In this document: in pieces, positions 1-7,968 of the stretch
Layout: every line of letters starts with the position of its first letter
How positions within the stretch are numbered: position 1 is the first letter of the stretch
Assembly (NCBI GenBank): GCA_026391475.1
Contig: JAPLED010000113.1
Span: 1 to 36,612, forward strand
DNA: 36,612 bases
Direction of reading: 5' to 3'
Source: Bacteroidia bacterium
Lineage (GTDB): Bacteria > Bacteroidota > Bacteroidia > Bacteroidales > VadinHA17
Translations under genes and position numbers: made by a program
Notes under the pieces: generated by a model
Told to the model about the DNA's origin: nothing
Database searches by the model: none
What the model saw: the letters and a program-made list of their open reading frames with translations, nothing else

Positions 1-1010
1 ATATATTTTCTCCACTTCTCAATTACCTGTTGCATGTCGTCAGGCAGATCGGAGTCGAATGAGAGTCTTTTCCCGGTAAATGGATGATCGAATGCCAGCG
101 ATTTTGCATGCAGTGCCTGACGTGGTAGTATCTTAAAACAATTCTTAATAAATTGCTGATATTTTGTAAAGGTCGTTCCTTTAAGTATCTGATCTCCACC
201 GTATTCCTCGTCGTTAAACAGAGGATGTTTTATATGGCTGAAGTGGACTCTGATCTGATGTGTCCGTCCGGTCTCAAGTTTACACTCAACAAGCGAAATA
301 TATCCAAGATCCTCAATAACCTTATAATGTGTTATTGCTGTCTTCCCCTCACTGCCATCCTTGAAAACCTGCATTATCTTCCTGTCTTTTATATTCCTGC
401 CGACATTTCCCGTAATAGTGCCATCCAACGGGTCGGGTGTTCCCCACACAAGGGCATTATATCTGCGATCGGTTGTGCGATCAAAAAATTGTTTCGAGAG
501 TCTGTTCAGGGCGAATTCATTCTTTGCAATAACCAGAATTCCGGAAGTGTTTTTATCCAGCCTGTGAACTAGTCCCGGCCTGCTTTCACCTGTATTAAAA
601 AGGGGAAGATCCCTGAAGTGCCACATCAATGCATTTACCAAAGTGCCGGTATAGTTACCATAGGCAGGATGTACCACCATTCCGGGTTCTTTGTTAACTA
701 CCAGGACATCATCATCTTCATAAACAATATTTAGAGGAATGTTTTCCGGAATAAGTTCAATTTCTCTAGGGGGAGTCGGCAAAACTACCTGCACTATATC
801 TCCGGGTTTAACTTTATAATTCGGTTTAACCGGATTATTGTTAACCAGGATATTTCCTGCAATAGCGGCATTCTGGATGCGTGTTCTGGAAATGTTCTCG
901 AGTCTGTCTGAGAGGAATTTATCTATCCTCAGCAGCGATTGTCCGGGATCGGCTTTAAACCTGTAATGTTCAAAAAGTTCTTGCTGGTCAACTAATTCTT
1001 CTTCTGTCAT
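1..1010 (-). CDS. rluD: RluD-family 23S rRNA pseudouridine synthase (C-terminus cut by window edge)
   Basis: This enzyme would convert specific uridines of large-subunit rRNA to pseudouridine in the cytoplasm. Read on the minus strand from the ATG at 1010, the frame stays open for 336 codons to the window edge with no stop, so the last few residues are missing. An S4-like RNA-binding segment (about residues 25-90) precedes the catalytic domain. The hallmark HRLDKNTSG motif places the catalytic Asp at residue 152, and a GRTHQIRVH motif follows. The gene starts 9 bases after the stop of the T9SS protein gene, so the two are probably cotranscribed. In many Bacteroidota a D-Ala-D-Ala ligase gene follows rluD, but that position lies outside this window. 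The family is certain. The exact target uridines are inferred. Confidence 0.93.
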   Translation of the reverse strand, partial: MTEEELVDQQELFEHYRFKADPGQSLLRIDKFLSDRLENISRTRIQNAAIAGNILVNNNPVKPNYKVKPGDIVQVVLPTPPREIELIPENIPLNIVYEDDDVLVVNKEPGMVVHPAYGNYTGTLVNALMWHFRDLPLFNTGESRPGLVHRLDKNTSGILVIAKNEFALNRLSKQFFDRTTDRRYNALVWGTPDPLDGTITGNVGRNIKDRKIMQVFKDGSEGKTAITHYKVIEDLGYISLVECKLETGRTHQIRVHFSHIKHPLFNDEEYGGDQILKGTTFTKYQQFIKNCFKILPRQALHAKSLAFDHPFTGKRLSFDSDLPDDMQQVIEKWRKY

Positions 1011-1019
1011 TTTTGGTGT

Positions 1020-2876
1020 TTACTTTGTTTTAATTAACCGGTTATAGCCTACAGGTAAGCTATTCATACTTGTAATAATAATGTATATGCCCTCATCCAG
1101 AGAAGAGATATCAATCCGTTCACTGAAGGGTACTTTTATCAGTTCACGACCAGTTAGGTCCATTACTGTTATGTAGATCAATCCCGAAAATTTTAGTTCT
1201 CCCGTGTTAACATTGACATAGTCATTTGCAGGATTAGGCCATATACTGATCAGGTTTTTATTCCTGTAATAAGTATCATTAATTGAAGTTATCTTCAGAG
1301 GATCACCTACAACAGGTCTTATCATTATGCTACCCTGTACCTGCGACTGTTGCCATTCACCACTTAACCAGAATAACTGTCTGCCGGCATGAGGGGTGTT
1401 AACATCAAAGCCGGCATTCAGAAATGTTTCTGATCGCTGCTTCCAGCCGACATAAAATACGTCGTTCACTACAACACTTTCAGGAATATTATAGGTATAA
1501 AAACCGTTAATCACTTCTCCCTGTTCGACCATAACCTCTTCCCTGGAATATATTACATTTCCGGGTATGCCGTTGTTATTATCCCAAACCATCAGGTCAA
1601 ATGCTCTTTTGTTAGCATCCATATAGCTGTCATTGAAGCATATACTTATAGCTCTCAATGTGTCCTGTATAAATGATACAAACCGGTAAGCTACCATCGC
1701 GTTTCTTGATCCAAGTCCGTTTATTCCATATCCCCCTTCGGATGACCCATCGTCAAATGCAAAATAGTTTTTGAAATTCTGAAAATAGACTAATGTGTCG
1801 TTTCCCTTTGGATCAAACTCATCTGTTTTCAGTGAGCATGTAATCCTGAACAGTGCAGAATCGTTATTATCAGTGTTGAAGGTATAGACAAGGTTAGCGT
1901 TGTAATCGATGTTGGTTAAAGGACTGATATTTGTTGCACCTGCTGAGAAAAAATGGGATTGCGAATTTTTGTAAACATCCCATATCTCAAAATTACGGGT
2001 TACATTTCTGGTAATTATATCATTGTTGCGGTAATGAACAGGTATTGATGAGCCCATCTCCTGAAGTTCGATCTGCCTGAATTGTTTCCATGGCATTGCC
2101 TCATAACTCTTGAGCAGAGAGCGGAGCGGAAGTCTGAAAGCCACATCGGCAAAGATTGTATCGCCGGCATTCCTGTTTTTGTCAAGAAGAACATAATCAA
2201 TGTTCCAGATATCACAATTTCCAACCATTGAAGGGTCACTCATGTTTGGGCTGAGGCTTGCATAGTTAATGAAACGGAACTGAAATCCTTTTTTAAGGAA
2301 ACGGGTTTCCTTAATCCTTATGATAACCGGCTTAAAATTCTGAACAGTATCTCCATCCACTTTCCAGATCGAATACCATTTGTTCTCATCAGGTGCAAGA
2401 AACTGAAGAGTCAGACTGTCTTTTGCTTCAGGTGGATCACTCAAACCACCTGCCTGATAAAAAAAACTGAGCCAGATATTTTCTGAAGCGTTATAATCAA
2501 GATTTACAGATTGAGATGTAAGTTGGTCGGCTTTGAATCCAGATGAGGAGGCAGTCTCATATAACCTGCCGGTATTGTCGAGTGCATCGAAAGTGGCGAT
2601 CCCTGTAGTGATCTGGCGGTCGGAATACGTATTGTTGATAAATACAAAGTCGTCGAGCCACTTTTTACTATCCGGGAAAACATATCGTCCTGAAAAATCA
2701 TCAAAAAAAGGAAGTTCCAGAGTATCATAAGTGGTTATTCCTTTGTTTTTTTCCTGTTTATCCCTGGTTTTTGTAATACTGTAATTTGATTGCAGACCGG
2801 TAACAACCTCCTGGGCAGGCGAGATAACCAGACAAACATTGAGAAGAACCAAATATAAGATTGTCTGTTTGATCAT
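1020..2876 (-). CDS. Secreted protein with type IX secretion C-terminal sorting domain
   Basis: The 618-residue product has an N-terminal signal peptide (hydrophobic residues about 5-20, ending near SPAQE). Its C-terminal 75 residues are typical of a T9SS type A sorting domain: SIWPNPANDYVNV, then a VMDLTGRELI strand, then SSLDEGIYII and a Lys-rich end. In this system the domain directs cargo across the outer membrane and is removed during surface attachment. The region between (about residues 30-540) looks like beta-sandwich modules and contains FDDGSSEGGYG near residue 375. I cannot assign it an enzyme activity and see no catalytic motif. The gene lies 5 bases after the PASTA protein gene and 9 bases before rluD, so it is probably the middle gene of a three-gene unit. 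The sorting class is well supported. The function is unknown. Confidence 0.88.
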   Translation of the reverse strand: MIKQTILYLVLLNVCLVISPAQEVVTGLQSNYSITKTRDKQEKNKGITTYDTLELPFFDDFSGRYVFPDSKKWLDDFVFINNTYSDRQITTGIATFDALDNTGRLYETASSSGFKADQLTSQSVNLDYNASENIWLSFFYQAGGLSDPPEAKDSLTLQFLAPDENKWYSIWKVDGDTVQNFKPVIIRIKETRFLKKGFQFRFINYASLSPNMSDPSMVGNCDIWNIDYVLLDKNRNAGDTIFADVAFRLPLRSLLKSYEAMPWKQFRQIELQEMGSSIPVHYRNNDIITRNVTRNFEIWDVYKNSQSHFFSAGATNISPLTNIDYNANLVYTFNTDNNDSALFRITCSLKTDEFDPKGNDTLVYFQNFKNYFAFDDGSSEGGYGINGLGSRNAMVAYRFVSFIQDTLRAISICFNDSYMDANKRAFDLMVWDNNNGIPGNVIYSREEVMVEQGEVINGFYTYNIPESVVVNDVFYVGWKQRSETFLNAGFDVNTPHAGRQLFWLSGEWQQSQVQGSIMIRPVVGDPLKITSINDTYYRNKNLISIWPNPANDYVNVNTGELKFSGLIYITVMDLTGRELIKVPFSERIDISSLDEGIYIIITSMNSLPVGYNRLIKTK

Positions 2877-2881
2877 CAGGT

Positions 2882-3733
2882 TTAGTCAGGTGTCTTACTT
2901 AAAAGATCAACAGAAGGGATTGTATCGGAAATTATAAGGGTTGAATCGACCCGGAGTTTCGCTGAATCAACTGTAAGCCATAGGTATATGGCAGATCCAA
3001 GCTGCAGGCTGGCATTATCTTTAAATTCGGGAATCTGTTTATAGACAATAGCGTTCAGTGTGTCTTCTCTATTTAAAATTGTATTATCGTAAGTATATGT
3101 CACAAGATTAAGCGATGAAACAAGAATTATATTTCTTGCAGGTTCAAGATTCATCCCTATTAAATCCGGGACAGAAGTAAGCTCGTTACTCCATCCTTTT
3201 CCCAGAACCAGATCAACTACTGAACCCTTCTGTAAGGAATCGCCTTCAGGGATATTTTTCCCGTTATACAGTTGATCGATAACAACATCAATAGAGAGAT
3301 CGGGTCTGTATATTAAAAGTCCGATTTCAAGTCCTGAACTCTCAATAAGTGATAATGCCTGTTTTTTTGGAAGATCAACAAGATTTGGCATTGCTACCAT
3401 TTCAGGGTAAAAGGCATTGATTGTAAGAACAACATTTCTCCATTTCTTCACTTTGAATCCAGGTTTGGGATTCTGTTCAGCAATACACCCACGTGGAACA
3501 AGAGTTGTGTAAACTGAATCAATGACCTGATATCTCAGTCTGCTCTTTTTTGCCAGTTTGGCTGTCTGCTCCATTGTAAGCCCTAAAAAATCGGGAACAG
3601 GACGTGCCTGTCCATGCCTGGTATAGAAATTAAGATATATAAGCAACATTATTACTACTCCAACAGCAATAACAATCGCTAACCCAAGATTCTTAATAAA
3701 TACTTTGCTTAGGATAAAATTTTTAAGACTCAT
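2882..3733 (-). CDS. Membrane-anchored PASTA-domain protein
   Basis: The 283-residue product has a short cytoplasmic N-terminus, one transmembrane helix (about residues 15-33) and three consecutive PASTA modules (about 42-108, 115-180 and 187-255). Each module opens with the usual P-(D/N)-L/F-(V/L/I)-G-type motif (VPDFLGLT, MPNLVDLP, VPDLIGMN). The tail is about 28 residues and rich in Asp and Ser. PASTA modules in other bacteria bind peptidoglycan fragments or organise cell-wall enzymes, usually attached to a Ser/Thr kinase or a penicillin-binding protein. Here neither catalytic domain is present. The protein is probably periplasmic, anchored in the inner membrane, and may sense or scaffold at the wall. 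That role is inference. A TACCTTTG box at 3762-3769 probably starts the transcript, which continues into the T9SS cargo gene and rluD. Confidence 0.9.
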   Translation of the reverse strand: MSLKNFILSKVFIKNLGLAIVIAVGVVIMLLIYLNFYTRHGQARPVPDFLGLTMEQTAKLAKKSRLRYQVIDSVYTTLVPRGCIAEQNPKPGFKVKKWRNVVLTINAFYPEMVAMPNLVDLPKKQALSLIESSGLEIGLLIYRPDLSIDVVIDQLYNGKNIPEGDSLQKGSVVDLVLGKGWSNELTSVPDLIGMNLEPARNIILVSSLNLVTYTYDNTILNREDTLNAIVYKQIPEFKDNASLQLGSAIYLWLTVDSAKLRVDSTLIISDTIPSVDLLSKTPD

Positions 3734-3761
3734 ATTGACAAATTGAACATTAGTTAAAACG

Positions 3762-3769
3762 CAAAGGTA
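3762..3769 (-). promoter_or_regulatory. Promoter -7 box of the PASTA/T9SS/rluD unit
   Basis: The minus strand reads TACCTTTG, an exact match to the Bacteroidota -7 consensus TAnnTTTG, 29 bases upstream of the PASTA gene start. It lies in the 56-base gap after mqnE, which suggests the three downstream genes are transcribed independently of mqnE. No clear -33 TTTG is visible at the expected distance. Confidence 0.5.
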
Positions 3770-3789
3770 CTGATAAAATTATAATGAGA

Positions 3790-4899
3790 TCACCATTCTT
3801 TAATGGGGTTATAGAGTGAATCTCTCTCTACCGGAATGAATCCGGCTTCGCGTATCAAATGACAAATCTCTTCTGTGGTCATTGCCGGTTTCTCTTCTTT
3901 TGAACCTGCCATCGAATAGATTCTGGTGGTATCATCTATTGTCCCATCCATATCATCGACACCGAAAGAGAGAGAAAGCTGGGCGATTTCTTTCCCGGTC
4001 ATAGGCCAGTAAGCTTTGATATGGGGAAAGTTATCGAGATAAATTCTTGATACTGCATAGTTTCGGAGATCTTCTATAATATTCACTTCTCCCAGGTATG
4101 ACATACTGTTGTTAGACTTCTTATATTTTAATGGGATAAAGGCATTGAATCCTCCTGTTTTGTCCTGGAGAGTGCGAAGTCTTTCCATGTGGTCGATGCG
4201 GTGATTATATGTTTCTATGTGGCCATAAAGCATTGTGGCATTCGATGGAATTCCAATCCTGTGTGCCGTCTCATGAATTGTCAGCCATAGTTCAGATGAT
4301 GATTTTTCATCACAAATCATCTTCCTGAGTTCTTCATCGAATATTTCTGCACCACCTCCTGGTATTGAATCGAGGCCATAGCCCTTTAAAAGTTTTAATC
4401 CCTCTTCGATTGTGCACCCTGCACGGGTAATCATATAATCAAGTTCAATAGCTGAAAAAGCCTTTACATGCAGGTCGGGTCGGTGCTCTTTAATTCTTTT
4501 AATAAGTGGTCCCCAATAATGAAGATCGTTTGAAGGATGTACTCCTCCAACAATATGAACCTCAGTAACATTCTTATTATCAAAGCGTTTTACTATGTCA
4601 AGCATCTCTTCATGACTGTATTCCCAGCTTTCCGGATCTCCCTCAGGTTTATGATAAGAGCAGAATCTGCAATTATATATGCATTTATTTGTAGGTTCGA
4701 TATGAAAGTTATGATTGAAATATGCAAAATTGCCGTTATACTTTCTTCTGACAATACCGGCAAGCAGACCCAGCAGAGCCAGGTCGGCTTTTTTATAAAG
4801 TAATAAACCATCTTCGGGGGCGATGCGGGTATTCCCTGCAATTTTATCAGCGATCAGCCTGAGGTCATTGTCGTTAATATGGTTTAAGAGGTCGTTCAT
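3790..4899 (-). CDS. mqnE: Aminofutalosine synthase, radical SAM enzyme
   Basis: MqnE adds an adenosyl radical to 3-[(1-carboxyvinyl)oxy]benzoate to make aminofutalosine, an early step of futalosine-type menaquinone synthesis. The 369-residue product has the radical SAM cluster motif CIYNCRFC (Cys73, Cys77, Cys80, spacing CxxxCxxC). It also has VGGVHP near residue 118 and an IPGGGAEIF segment, followed by AFIPLKY. These fit MqnE better than its relative MqnC (cyclic dehypoxanthinyl futalosine synthase). The length is normal for the family. No other mqn gene lies in the window, so the rest of the pathway must be elsewhere. A possible TAACTTTA box at 4921-4928 lies just upstream. The MqnE versus MqnC choice is quite secure but rests on remembered motifs. 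Confidence 0.88.
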   Translation of the reverse strand: MNDLLNHINDNDLRLIADKIAGNTRIAPEDGLLLYKKADLALLGLLAGIVRRKYNGNFAYFNHNFHIEPTNKCIYNCRFCSYHKPEGDPESWEYSHEEMLDIVKRFDNKNVTEVHIVGGVHPSNDLHYWGPLIKRIKEHRPDLHVKAFSAIELDYMITRAGCTIEEGLKLLKGYGLDSIPGGGAEIFDEELRKMICDEKSSSELWLTIHETAHRIGIPSNATMLYGHIETYNHRIDHMERLRTLQDKTGGFNAFIPLKYKKSNNSMSYLGEVNIIEDLRNYAVSRIYLDNFPHIKAYWPMTGKEIAQLSLSFGVDDMDGTIDDTTRIYSMAGSKEEKPAMTTEEICHLIREAGFIPVERDSLYNPIKEW

Positions 4900-4949
4900 A
4901 TTATGATTTAATAAGGCCGGTAAAGTTAAGAATAATCTACATTCCTCAT

Positions 4950-5062
4950 GAACTCACCCCCAACCCCCTCTCTAATACTTAGAGAGGGGGCGTAATGCAT
5001 TCAATATGAGACAATTTTCCCCCTCTTTGCGAAGCAGAGAGGGGGATTAAGGGGGTGAGTTC
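4950..5062. repeat. Nested inverted repeat with two 12-bp hairpins (REP/MITE-like)
   Basis: The outer 12 bases GAACTCACCCCC at 4950-4961 are matched exactly in inverse orientation at 5051-5062. Inside are two separate hairpins. One has a perfect 12-bp stem (4964-4975 with 4979-4990, 3-base loop TAC). The other has a 12-bp stem with one G-U pair (5019-5030 with 5034-5045, 3-base loop GAA). A 28-base spacer (4991-5018) separates them. The C5TCTCT/AGAGAG5 stems are strongly GC-biased and strand-asymmetric, unlike the AT-rich surroundings. The element has no coding capacity. It lies between the mqnE start region and the rpmH terminator. Symmetry this extensive suggests a REP-like or non-autonomous mobile repeat rather than a simple terminator. 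Confidence 0.8.
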
Positions 5063-5082
5063 TTGTGGGGGAATAAAACAAA

Positions 5083-5108
5083 AAAGGTGCCTTACAAAAG
5101 ACACCTTT
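5083..5108 (-). terminator. Rho-independent terminator of rpmH
   Basis: The arms AAAGGTG (5083-5089) and CACCTTT (5102-5108) pair. The stem extends through one mismatch to CTT/AAG with a 4-base loop. On the minus strand the hairpin is followed by a T-rich run (TTTTTTGTTTTATT). It starts 24 bases after the rpmH stop, so it terminates that gene. Confidence 0.82.
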
Positions 5109-5131
5109 AAGAAGATATTGTAGAATGTGTA

Positions 5132-5290
5132 TTATCCTTTTAATTTAAGCTCGGTGGAGACTGTAAGTTTTTTTCTTCCCTTTGCTCTGCGGGTAGCAAG
5201 AACCCTTCTTCCGTTGGGAGTTGACATCCTTTCCCTGAAACCATGCTTATTTGATCTCTTCCTTCTCGATGGCTGAAATGTCCTTTTCAT
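5132..5290 (-). CDS. rpmH: 50S ribosomal protein L34
   Basis: A 52-residue, strongly basic protein reads from the ATG at 5290 to the TAA at 5134-5132. It begins [18 protein letters not shown] and continues [22 protein letters not shown], which is the signature of bacterial L34, a small structural protein of the large ribosomal subunit. The short C-terminal extension ([10 protein letters not shown]) is of the kind seen in Bacteroidota. The gene has its own promoter (-7 box TACATTTG at 5335-5342) and its own hairpin terminator (5083-5108), so it is probably a single-gene transcript. In many bacteria rpmH lies beside rnpA and near dnaA. Neither is present here. Confidence 0.97.
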   Translation of the reverse strand: MKRTFQPSRRKRSNKHGFRERMSTPNGRRVLATRRAKGRKKLTVSTELKLKG

Positions 5291-5334
5291 CTTTTCAATT
5301 ATATTTGTTGACTATACTGTTTTATTTAAGACTG

Positions 5335-5342
5335 CAAATGTA
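5335..5342 (-). promoter_or_regulatory. Promoter -7 box of rpmH
   Basis: The minus strand reads TACATTTG, matching TAnnTTTG, 44 bases upstream of the rpmH start. A TTTTT tract about 17 bases further upstream could serve as the -33 element. The region also holds the end of rsmG's transcription unit, so rpmH appears to be separately initiated. Confidence 0.6.
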
Positions 5343-5390
5343 GTACTTTTTTGAAATATAAAAACCGGGACGATATTTTTTTTCAAAAAA

Positions 5391-6014
5391 TCAAACAGGC
5401 AGATATACAATCCTTTTCGTTTCAAAAAAAGATTCAGCGAAAAAGTCTTTAATATTCCACACAATTGTTCTGTTTTGAAACTGAGCGAGCTCAAGCGAAA
5501 GATCACCACCTTTGAGGTATAAAATGCCATTCCTGATGTTGTTTTTCCCGAATTTGTCAATATTTTTTACAGTCAGGCTTACAAATTCAGGGAACCCGAT
5601 AACTGCCCTGCTTATGACGAAATGGTATTTGCCTTTTTCATCTTCAACTCTTTTCCGGGACGGGAATACATTTACCAATCCAAGTTCATCAGCAACTGAC
5701 GTAACCACTTTGATCTTTTTTTCAATTGAGTCGAGAAGGGTGAATTCCGAATCGGGGAACATAATAGACAGAGGTATTCCGGGGAATCCGCCTCCTGTAC
5801 CGACATCAAGGATCCTTGTTCCGGGTGAAAAGGAGATGACTTTTGCTATAGCCATTGAATGAAGAACATGATGAACAAGAAAATTATCCATATCCTTACG
5901 GGATATCACATTGATCATTCTGTTCCATCTGTCGTAGATCTGCTTTAACTGCGACAGCTTCTCTTTCTGAATTTCGGACAATAAAGGAAAATAGCTAAAA
6001 ATACTTTCTGACAC
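5391..6014 (-). CDS. rsmG: 16S rRNA (guanine-N7) methyltransferase RsmG
   Basis: RsmG (GidB) methylates N7 of G527 in 16S rRNA using S-adenosylmethionine. The 207-residue product has the usual length. SAM-binding motif I, LDVGTGGGFPGIPL, starts near residue 69, and motif II, FTLLDSIEKKIKVV, follows. SRAVIGFPEF and YLKGGDL match the late conserved motifs. The start is a GTG at 6014-6012 whose first base is also the last base of the upstream sigma-factor stop (TAGTG), which implies translational coupling. The C-terminus (KRIVYLPV) ends in the usual way. No alternative ATG gives a full N-terminal helix, so I keep the GTG. Confidence 0.95.
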   Translation of the reverse strand: MSESIFSYFPLLSEIQKEKLSQLKQIYDRWNRMINVISRKDMDNFLVHHVLHSMAIAKVISFSPGTRILDVGTGGGFPGIPLSIMFPDSEFTLLDSIEKKIKVVTSVADELGLVNVFPSRKRVEDEKGKYHFVISRAVIGFPEFVSLTVKNIDKFGKNNIRNGILYLKGGDLSLELAQFQNRTIVWNIKDFFAESFFETKRIVYLPV

Positions 6015-6610
6015 TAACTGTTACCTGTTTTGATTAATATATTATATAGCAATGTTTTGGCCCGGTATAGTTGTGCTTTTACTGTACCGATTGGAAGGTT
6101 GAGCTCTGAAGAAATCTCTTCATAAGAGTACTCCTTATAATAACGCAATTCAATCAGCGATTTATATCTTGGTTTTAGCTGGCTAACGATATCTTTCAGG
6201 GCGGCTATTTTCTGGTGATTAATCAATGACTCTTCCGGATCCGGCATATCCGATTGGATATTTACAGTTGCATTGTCTAAATTATCCTGCAAATAATCAA
6301 AAGGATTGGGAGCGAGCTGTTTCTTCCTTATGAAGTCAATGCAGTTGTTTGTGGCGATTTTAAAAAGCCAGGTGCTGAATGCAAATTTCGGAGTGTACGA
6401 ATCAAGACTTCGGAAAGCCTTTCCAAAAGCTTCAATAGTGAGGTCTTCGGCATCAGATGAGTTATTAACCATTTTGAGGAGCATAAAATAAATGGAATCC
6501 CGGTATCGGTTCATCAGGCTGGCAAAAGCTTTTTCATTACCTCTCCTGGCCTCTTGCACAAGTAACAAATCATTTTTAGCCTTGTCAGATAAACCGTGAA
6601 TTATTTCCAT
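6014..6610 (-). CDS. ECF-type RNA polymerase sigma factor
   Basis: The 198-residue product has the two-domain ECF architecture. Sigma region 2 spans about residues 27-97 (AFASLMNRYRDSIYFML, then DAEDLTIEAFGKAF and FSTWLFKIATNNCIDFIRK). Sigma region 4 spans about 136-190 with a helix-turn-helix (YSYEEISSELNLPIGTVKAQ). The linker (98-135) is acidic. It would direct core polymerase to a specific promoter set, usually in response to envelope signals. The ATG at 6610 lies inside the end of the glycosyltransferase gene (10-base overlap), and its TAG stop shares a base with the rsmG start. No anti-sigma gene (FecR or zinc-binding type) is adjacent, so the mode of control is unclear. Confidence 0.92.
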   Translation of the reverse strand: MEIIHGLSDKAKNDLLLVQEARRGNEKAFASLMNRYRDSIYFMLLKMVNNSSDAEDLTIEAFGKAFRSLDSYTPKFAFSTWLFKIATNNCIDFIRKKQLAPNPFDYLQDNLDNATVNIQSDMPDPEESLINHQKIAALKDIVSQLKPRYKSLIELRYYKEYSYEEISSELNLPIGTVKAQLYRAKTLLYNILIKTGNS

Positions 6611-7731
6611 CTGTTTTTATCGGGTCTGCTCCTGATGTTACTTAAGTATACGATGCTGTTTATCACAGGTGAAAAGATATCAAAAAAAAGCGAATATGTT
6701 ATTAATCCTGGTTCATTCAAATTCTTCTGAACAAGTGCAAAAATAATAATTTGTATTAAAAGCCTTATTCCAAAAACAGCTAACACGTATGGCCAGAGAA
6801 ATGTGAAGGATAGAAGAACAATGAATGCTGAATAAAAGAAGATTCTTGTTGCCGGTTCAGTAATTAAAAGTAGTTTATCCCTTAATTTATAATAAGGTAC
6901 AGTTGTCAGATGTCTTTTCTTCTGTGTTATCCACTCTTTGATCCCGGAACATGGAATAGACCTTGTATGAGTGCCGTTTCTGAACTCGACACATGTATTT
7001 CTTCCGGAAGCGTTTGTGTTCACAAACAGATCATCATAGCCCGAAATAAGATGATTGTGAGCGCCATAACCATTGTTAGTGAAAAAAACCGAGCGCCGGT
7101 ATGCCAGGTTGCGTCCAACTCCCATGTAAGGAATACCCCGGATAGCCATACCCAGATACTGCATTGCTATGGTCATGCTGTCGTAGCGGATATATCTGTT
7201 AAGCAACCCCTTCTCCTTCAGGTAACCACCATATCCGAGCACAAAAGAGATTTTGTCATCAAAATGTGAAGTCATCCTCTCGAGCCACTTATCCGACTCT
7301 GGCTGGCAATCAGCATTTGTAAAGAGCAGAATATCATTCTTTGCAGCTTTTATTCCAATAAATTGAGCAAACTTTTTGTTGTGAGTAAACTTGGGATCTT
7401 TATTGATGGTTGATATCTTAAGATGCGGATATTGCATCAGATATTTCCCAAGTACATCGTAGGAGTTGTCTTCAGAACAATCGTTTACAACAATAACTTC
7501 ATAATCAGGATAATCCTGTTCCAGTACTGCTGGTAAAAAATTGCTGAGATTTTCTGCTTCGTTTCTGGCACAAATAATAATGGAAACCGGTTCTTTAATT
7601 GTTTTGATAACGGACGGTTTATACAAATAAACAGAAAGGTAATAGAAAAGGTAATAAAACACCTGAATGGTTGCGGCTAACGCAAAGACTGAGAAAATGG
7701 CTAATAGAAATACATTATCGTGGTCCACCAT
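6601..7731 (-). CDS. Family 2 glycosyltransferase with membrane segments
   Basis: The 376-residue product starts with a transmembrane helix (about residues 6-32). A GT-A fold family 2 domain follows: VSIIICARNEAENL near 48, VIVVNDCSEDNS, then LLFTNADCQP as the divalent-metal/nucleotide-sugar motif. GYDDLFVN and QKKRH near 230-270 match the acceptor and QxxRW-like motifs. Two or three hydrophobic segments close the protein (about 290-355). It probably transfers a sugar from a nucleotide donor at the cytoplasmic face of the inner membrane, for envelope glycolipid or polysaccharide. The substrate cannot be told from sequence. It heads an overlapping three-gene unit with the sigma factor and rsmG. 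Confidence 0.88.
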   Translation of the reverse strand: MVDHDNVFLLAIFSVFALAATIQVFYYLFYYLSVYLYKPSVIKTIKEPVSIIICARNEAENLSNFLPAVLEQDYPDYEVIVVNDCSEDNSYDVLGKYLMQYPHLKISTINKDPKFTHNKKFAQFIGIKAAKNDILLFTNADCQPESDKWLERMTSHFDDKISFVLGYGGYLKEKGLLNRYIRYDSMTIAMQYLGMAIRGIPYMGVGRNLAYRRSVFFTNNGYGAHNHLISGYDDLFVNTNASGRNTCVEFRNGTHTRSIPCSGIKEWITQKKRHLTTVPYYKLRDKLLLITEPATRIFFYSAFIVLLSFTFLWPYVLAVFGIRLLIQIIIFALVQKNLNEPGLITYSLFFDIFSPVINSIVYLSNIRSRPDKNRWK

Positions 7732-7910
7732 TTGACTTCCATATATATCAGCAATATTAATAAGATAATCGGAATGTCAAAAAATAAATTTCAATAATCA
7801 TAGGTTATTATAACATGGAAAAATTATTGTTATTATATATGTTTGAATATTAATGTATTGAAGCTAATTATTCTGTTAATTTCCGGCAAAAGAAAAAATA
7901 TTCAGGATAA

Positions 7911-7942
7911 TTTTATAAGGCCGTGCGGATGAATTACCTTTG
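7911..7942 (+). promoter_or_regulatory. Promoter of tgt
   Basis: TACCTTTG at 7935-7942 matches the TAnnTTTG -7 box. A TTTT at 7911-7914 lies 20 bases upstream, the expected -33 spacing. The tgt start is 26 bases downstream. The rest of the 237-base gap (7732-7968) is AT-rich, and I see nothing else in it. Confidence 0.65.
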
Positions 7943-7968
7943 TGCTTCGAAAATAGAGATCTGATAAT

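Noticed and set aside
153-572. Plus-strand open frame of 139 codons near the left edge
   Set aside because: It lies antisense inside the intact rluD frame, which has clear catalytic motifs. The translated product has no recognisable pattern.
5132-5290. Non-coding RNA in the apparent gene gap between mqnE and rsmG
   Set aside because: The gap encodes ribosomal protein L34 with its own promoter and terminator. The other structure there is the hairpin repeat and not a recognised RNA family.
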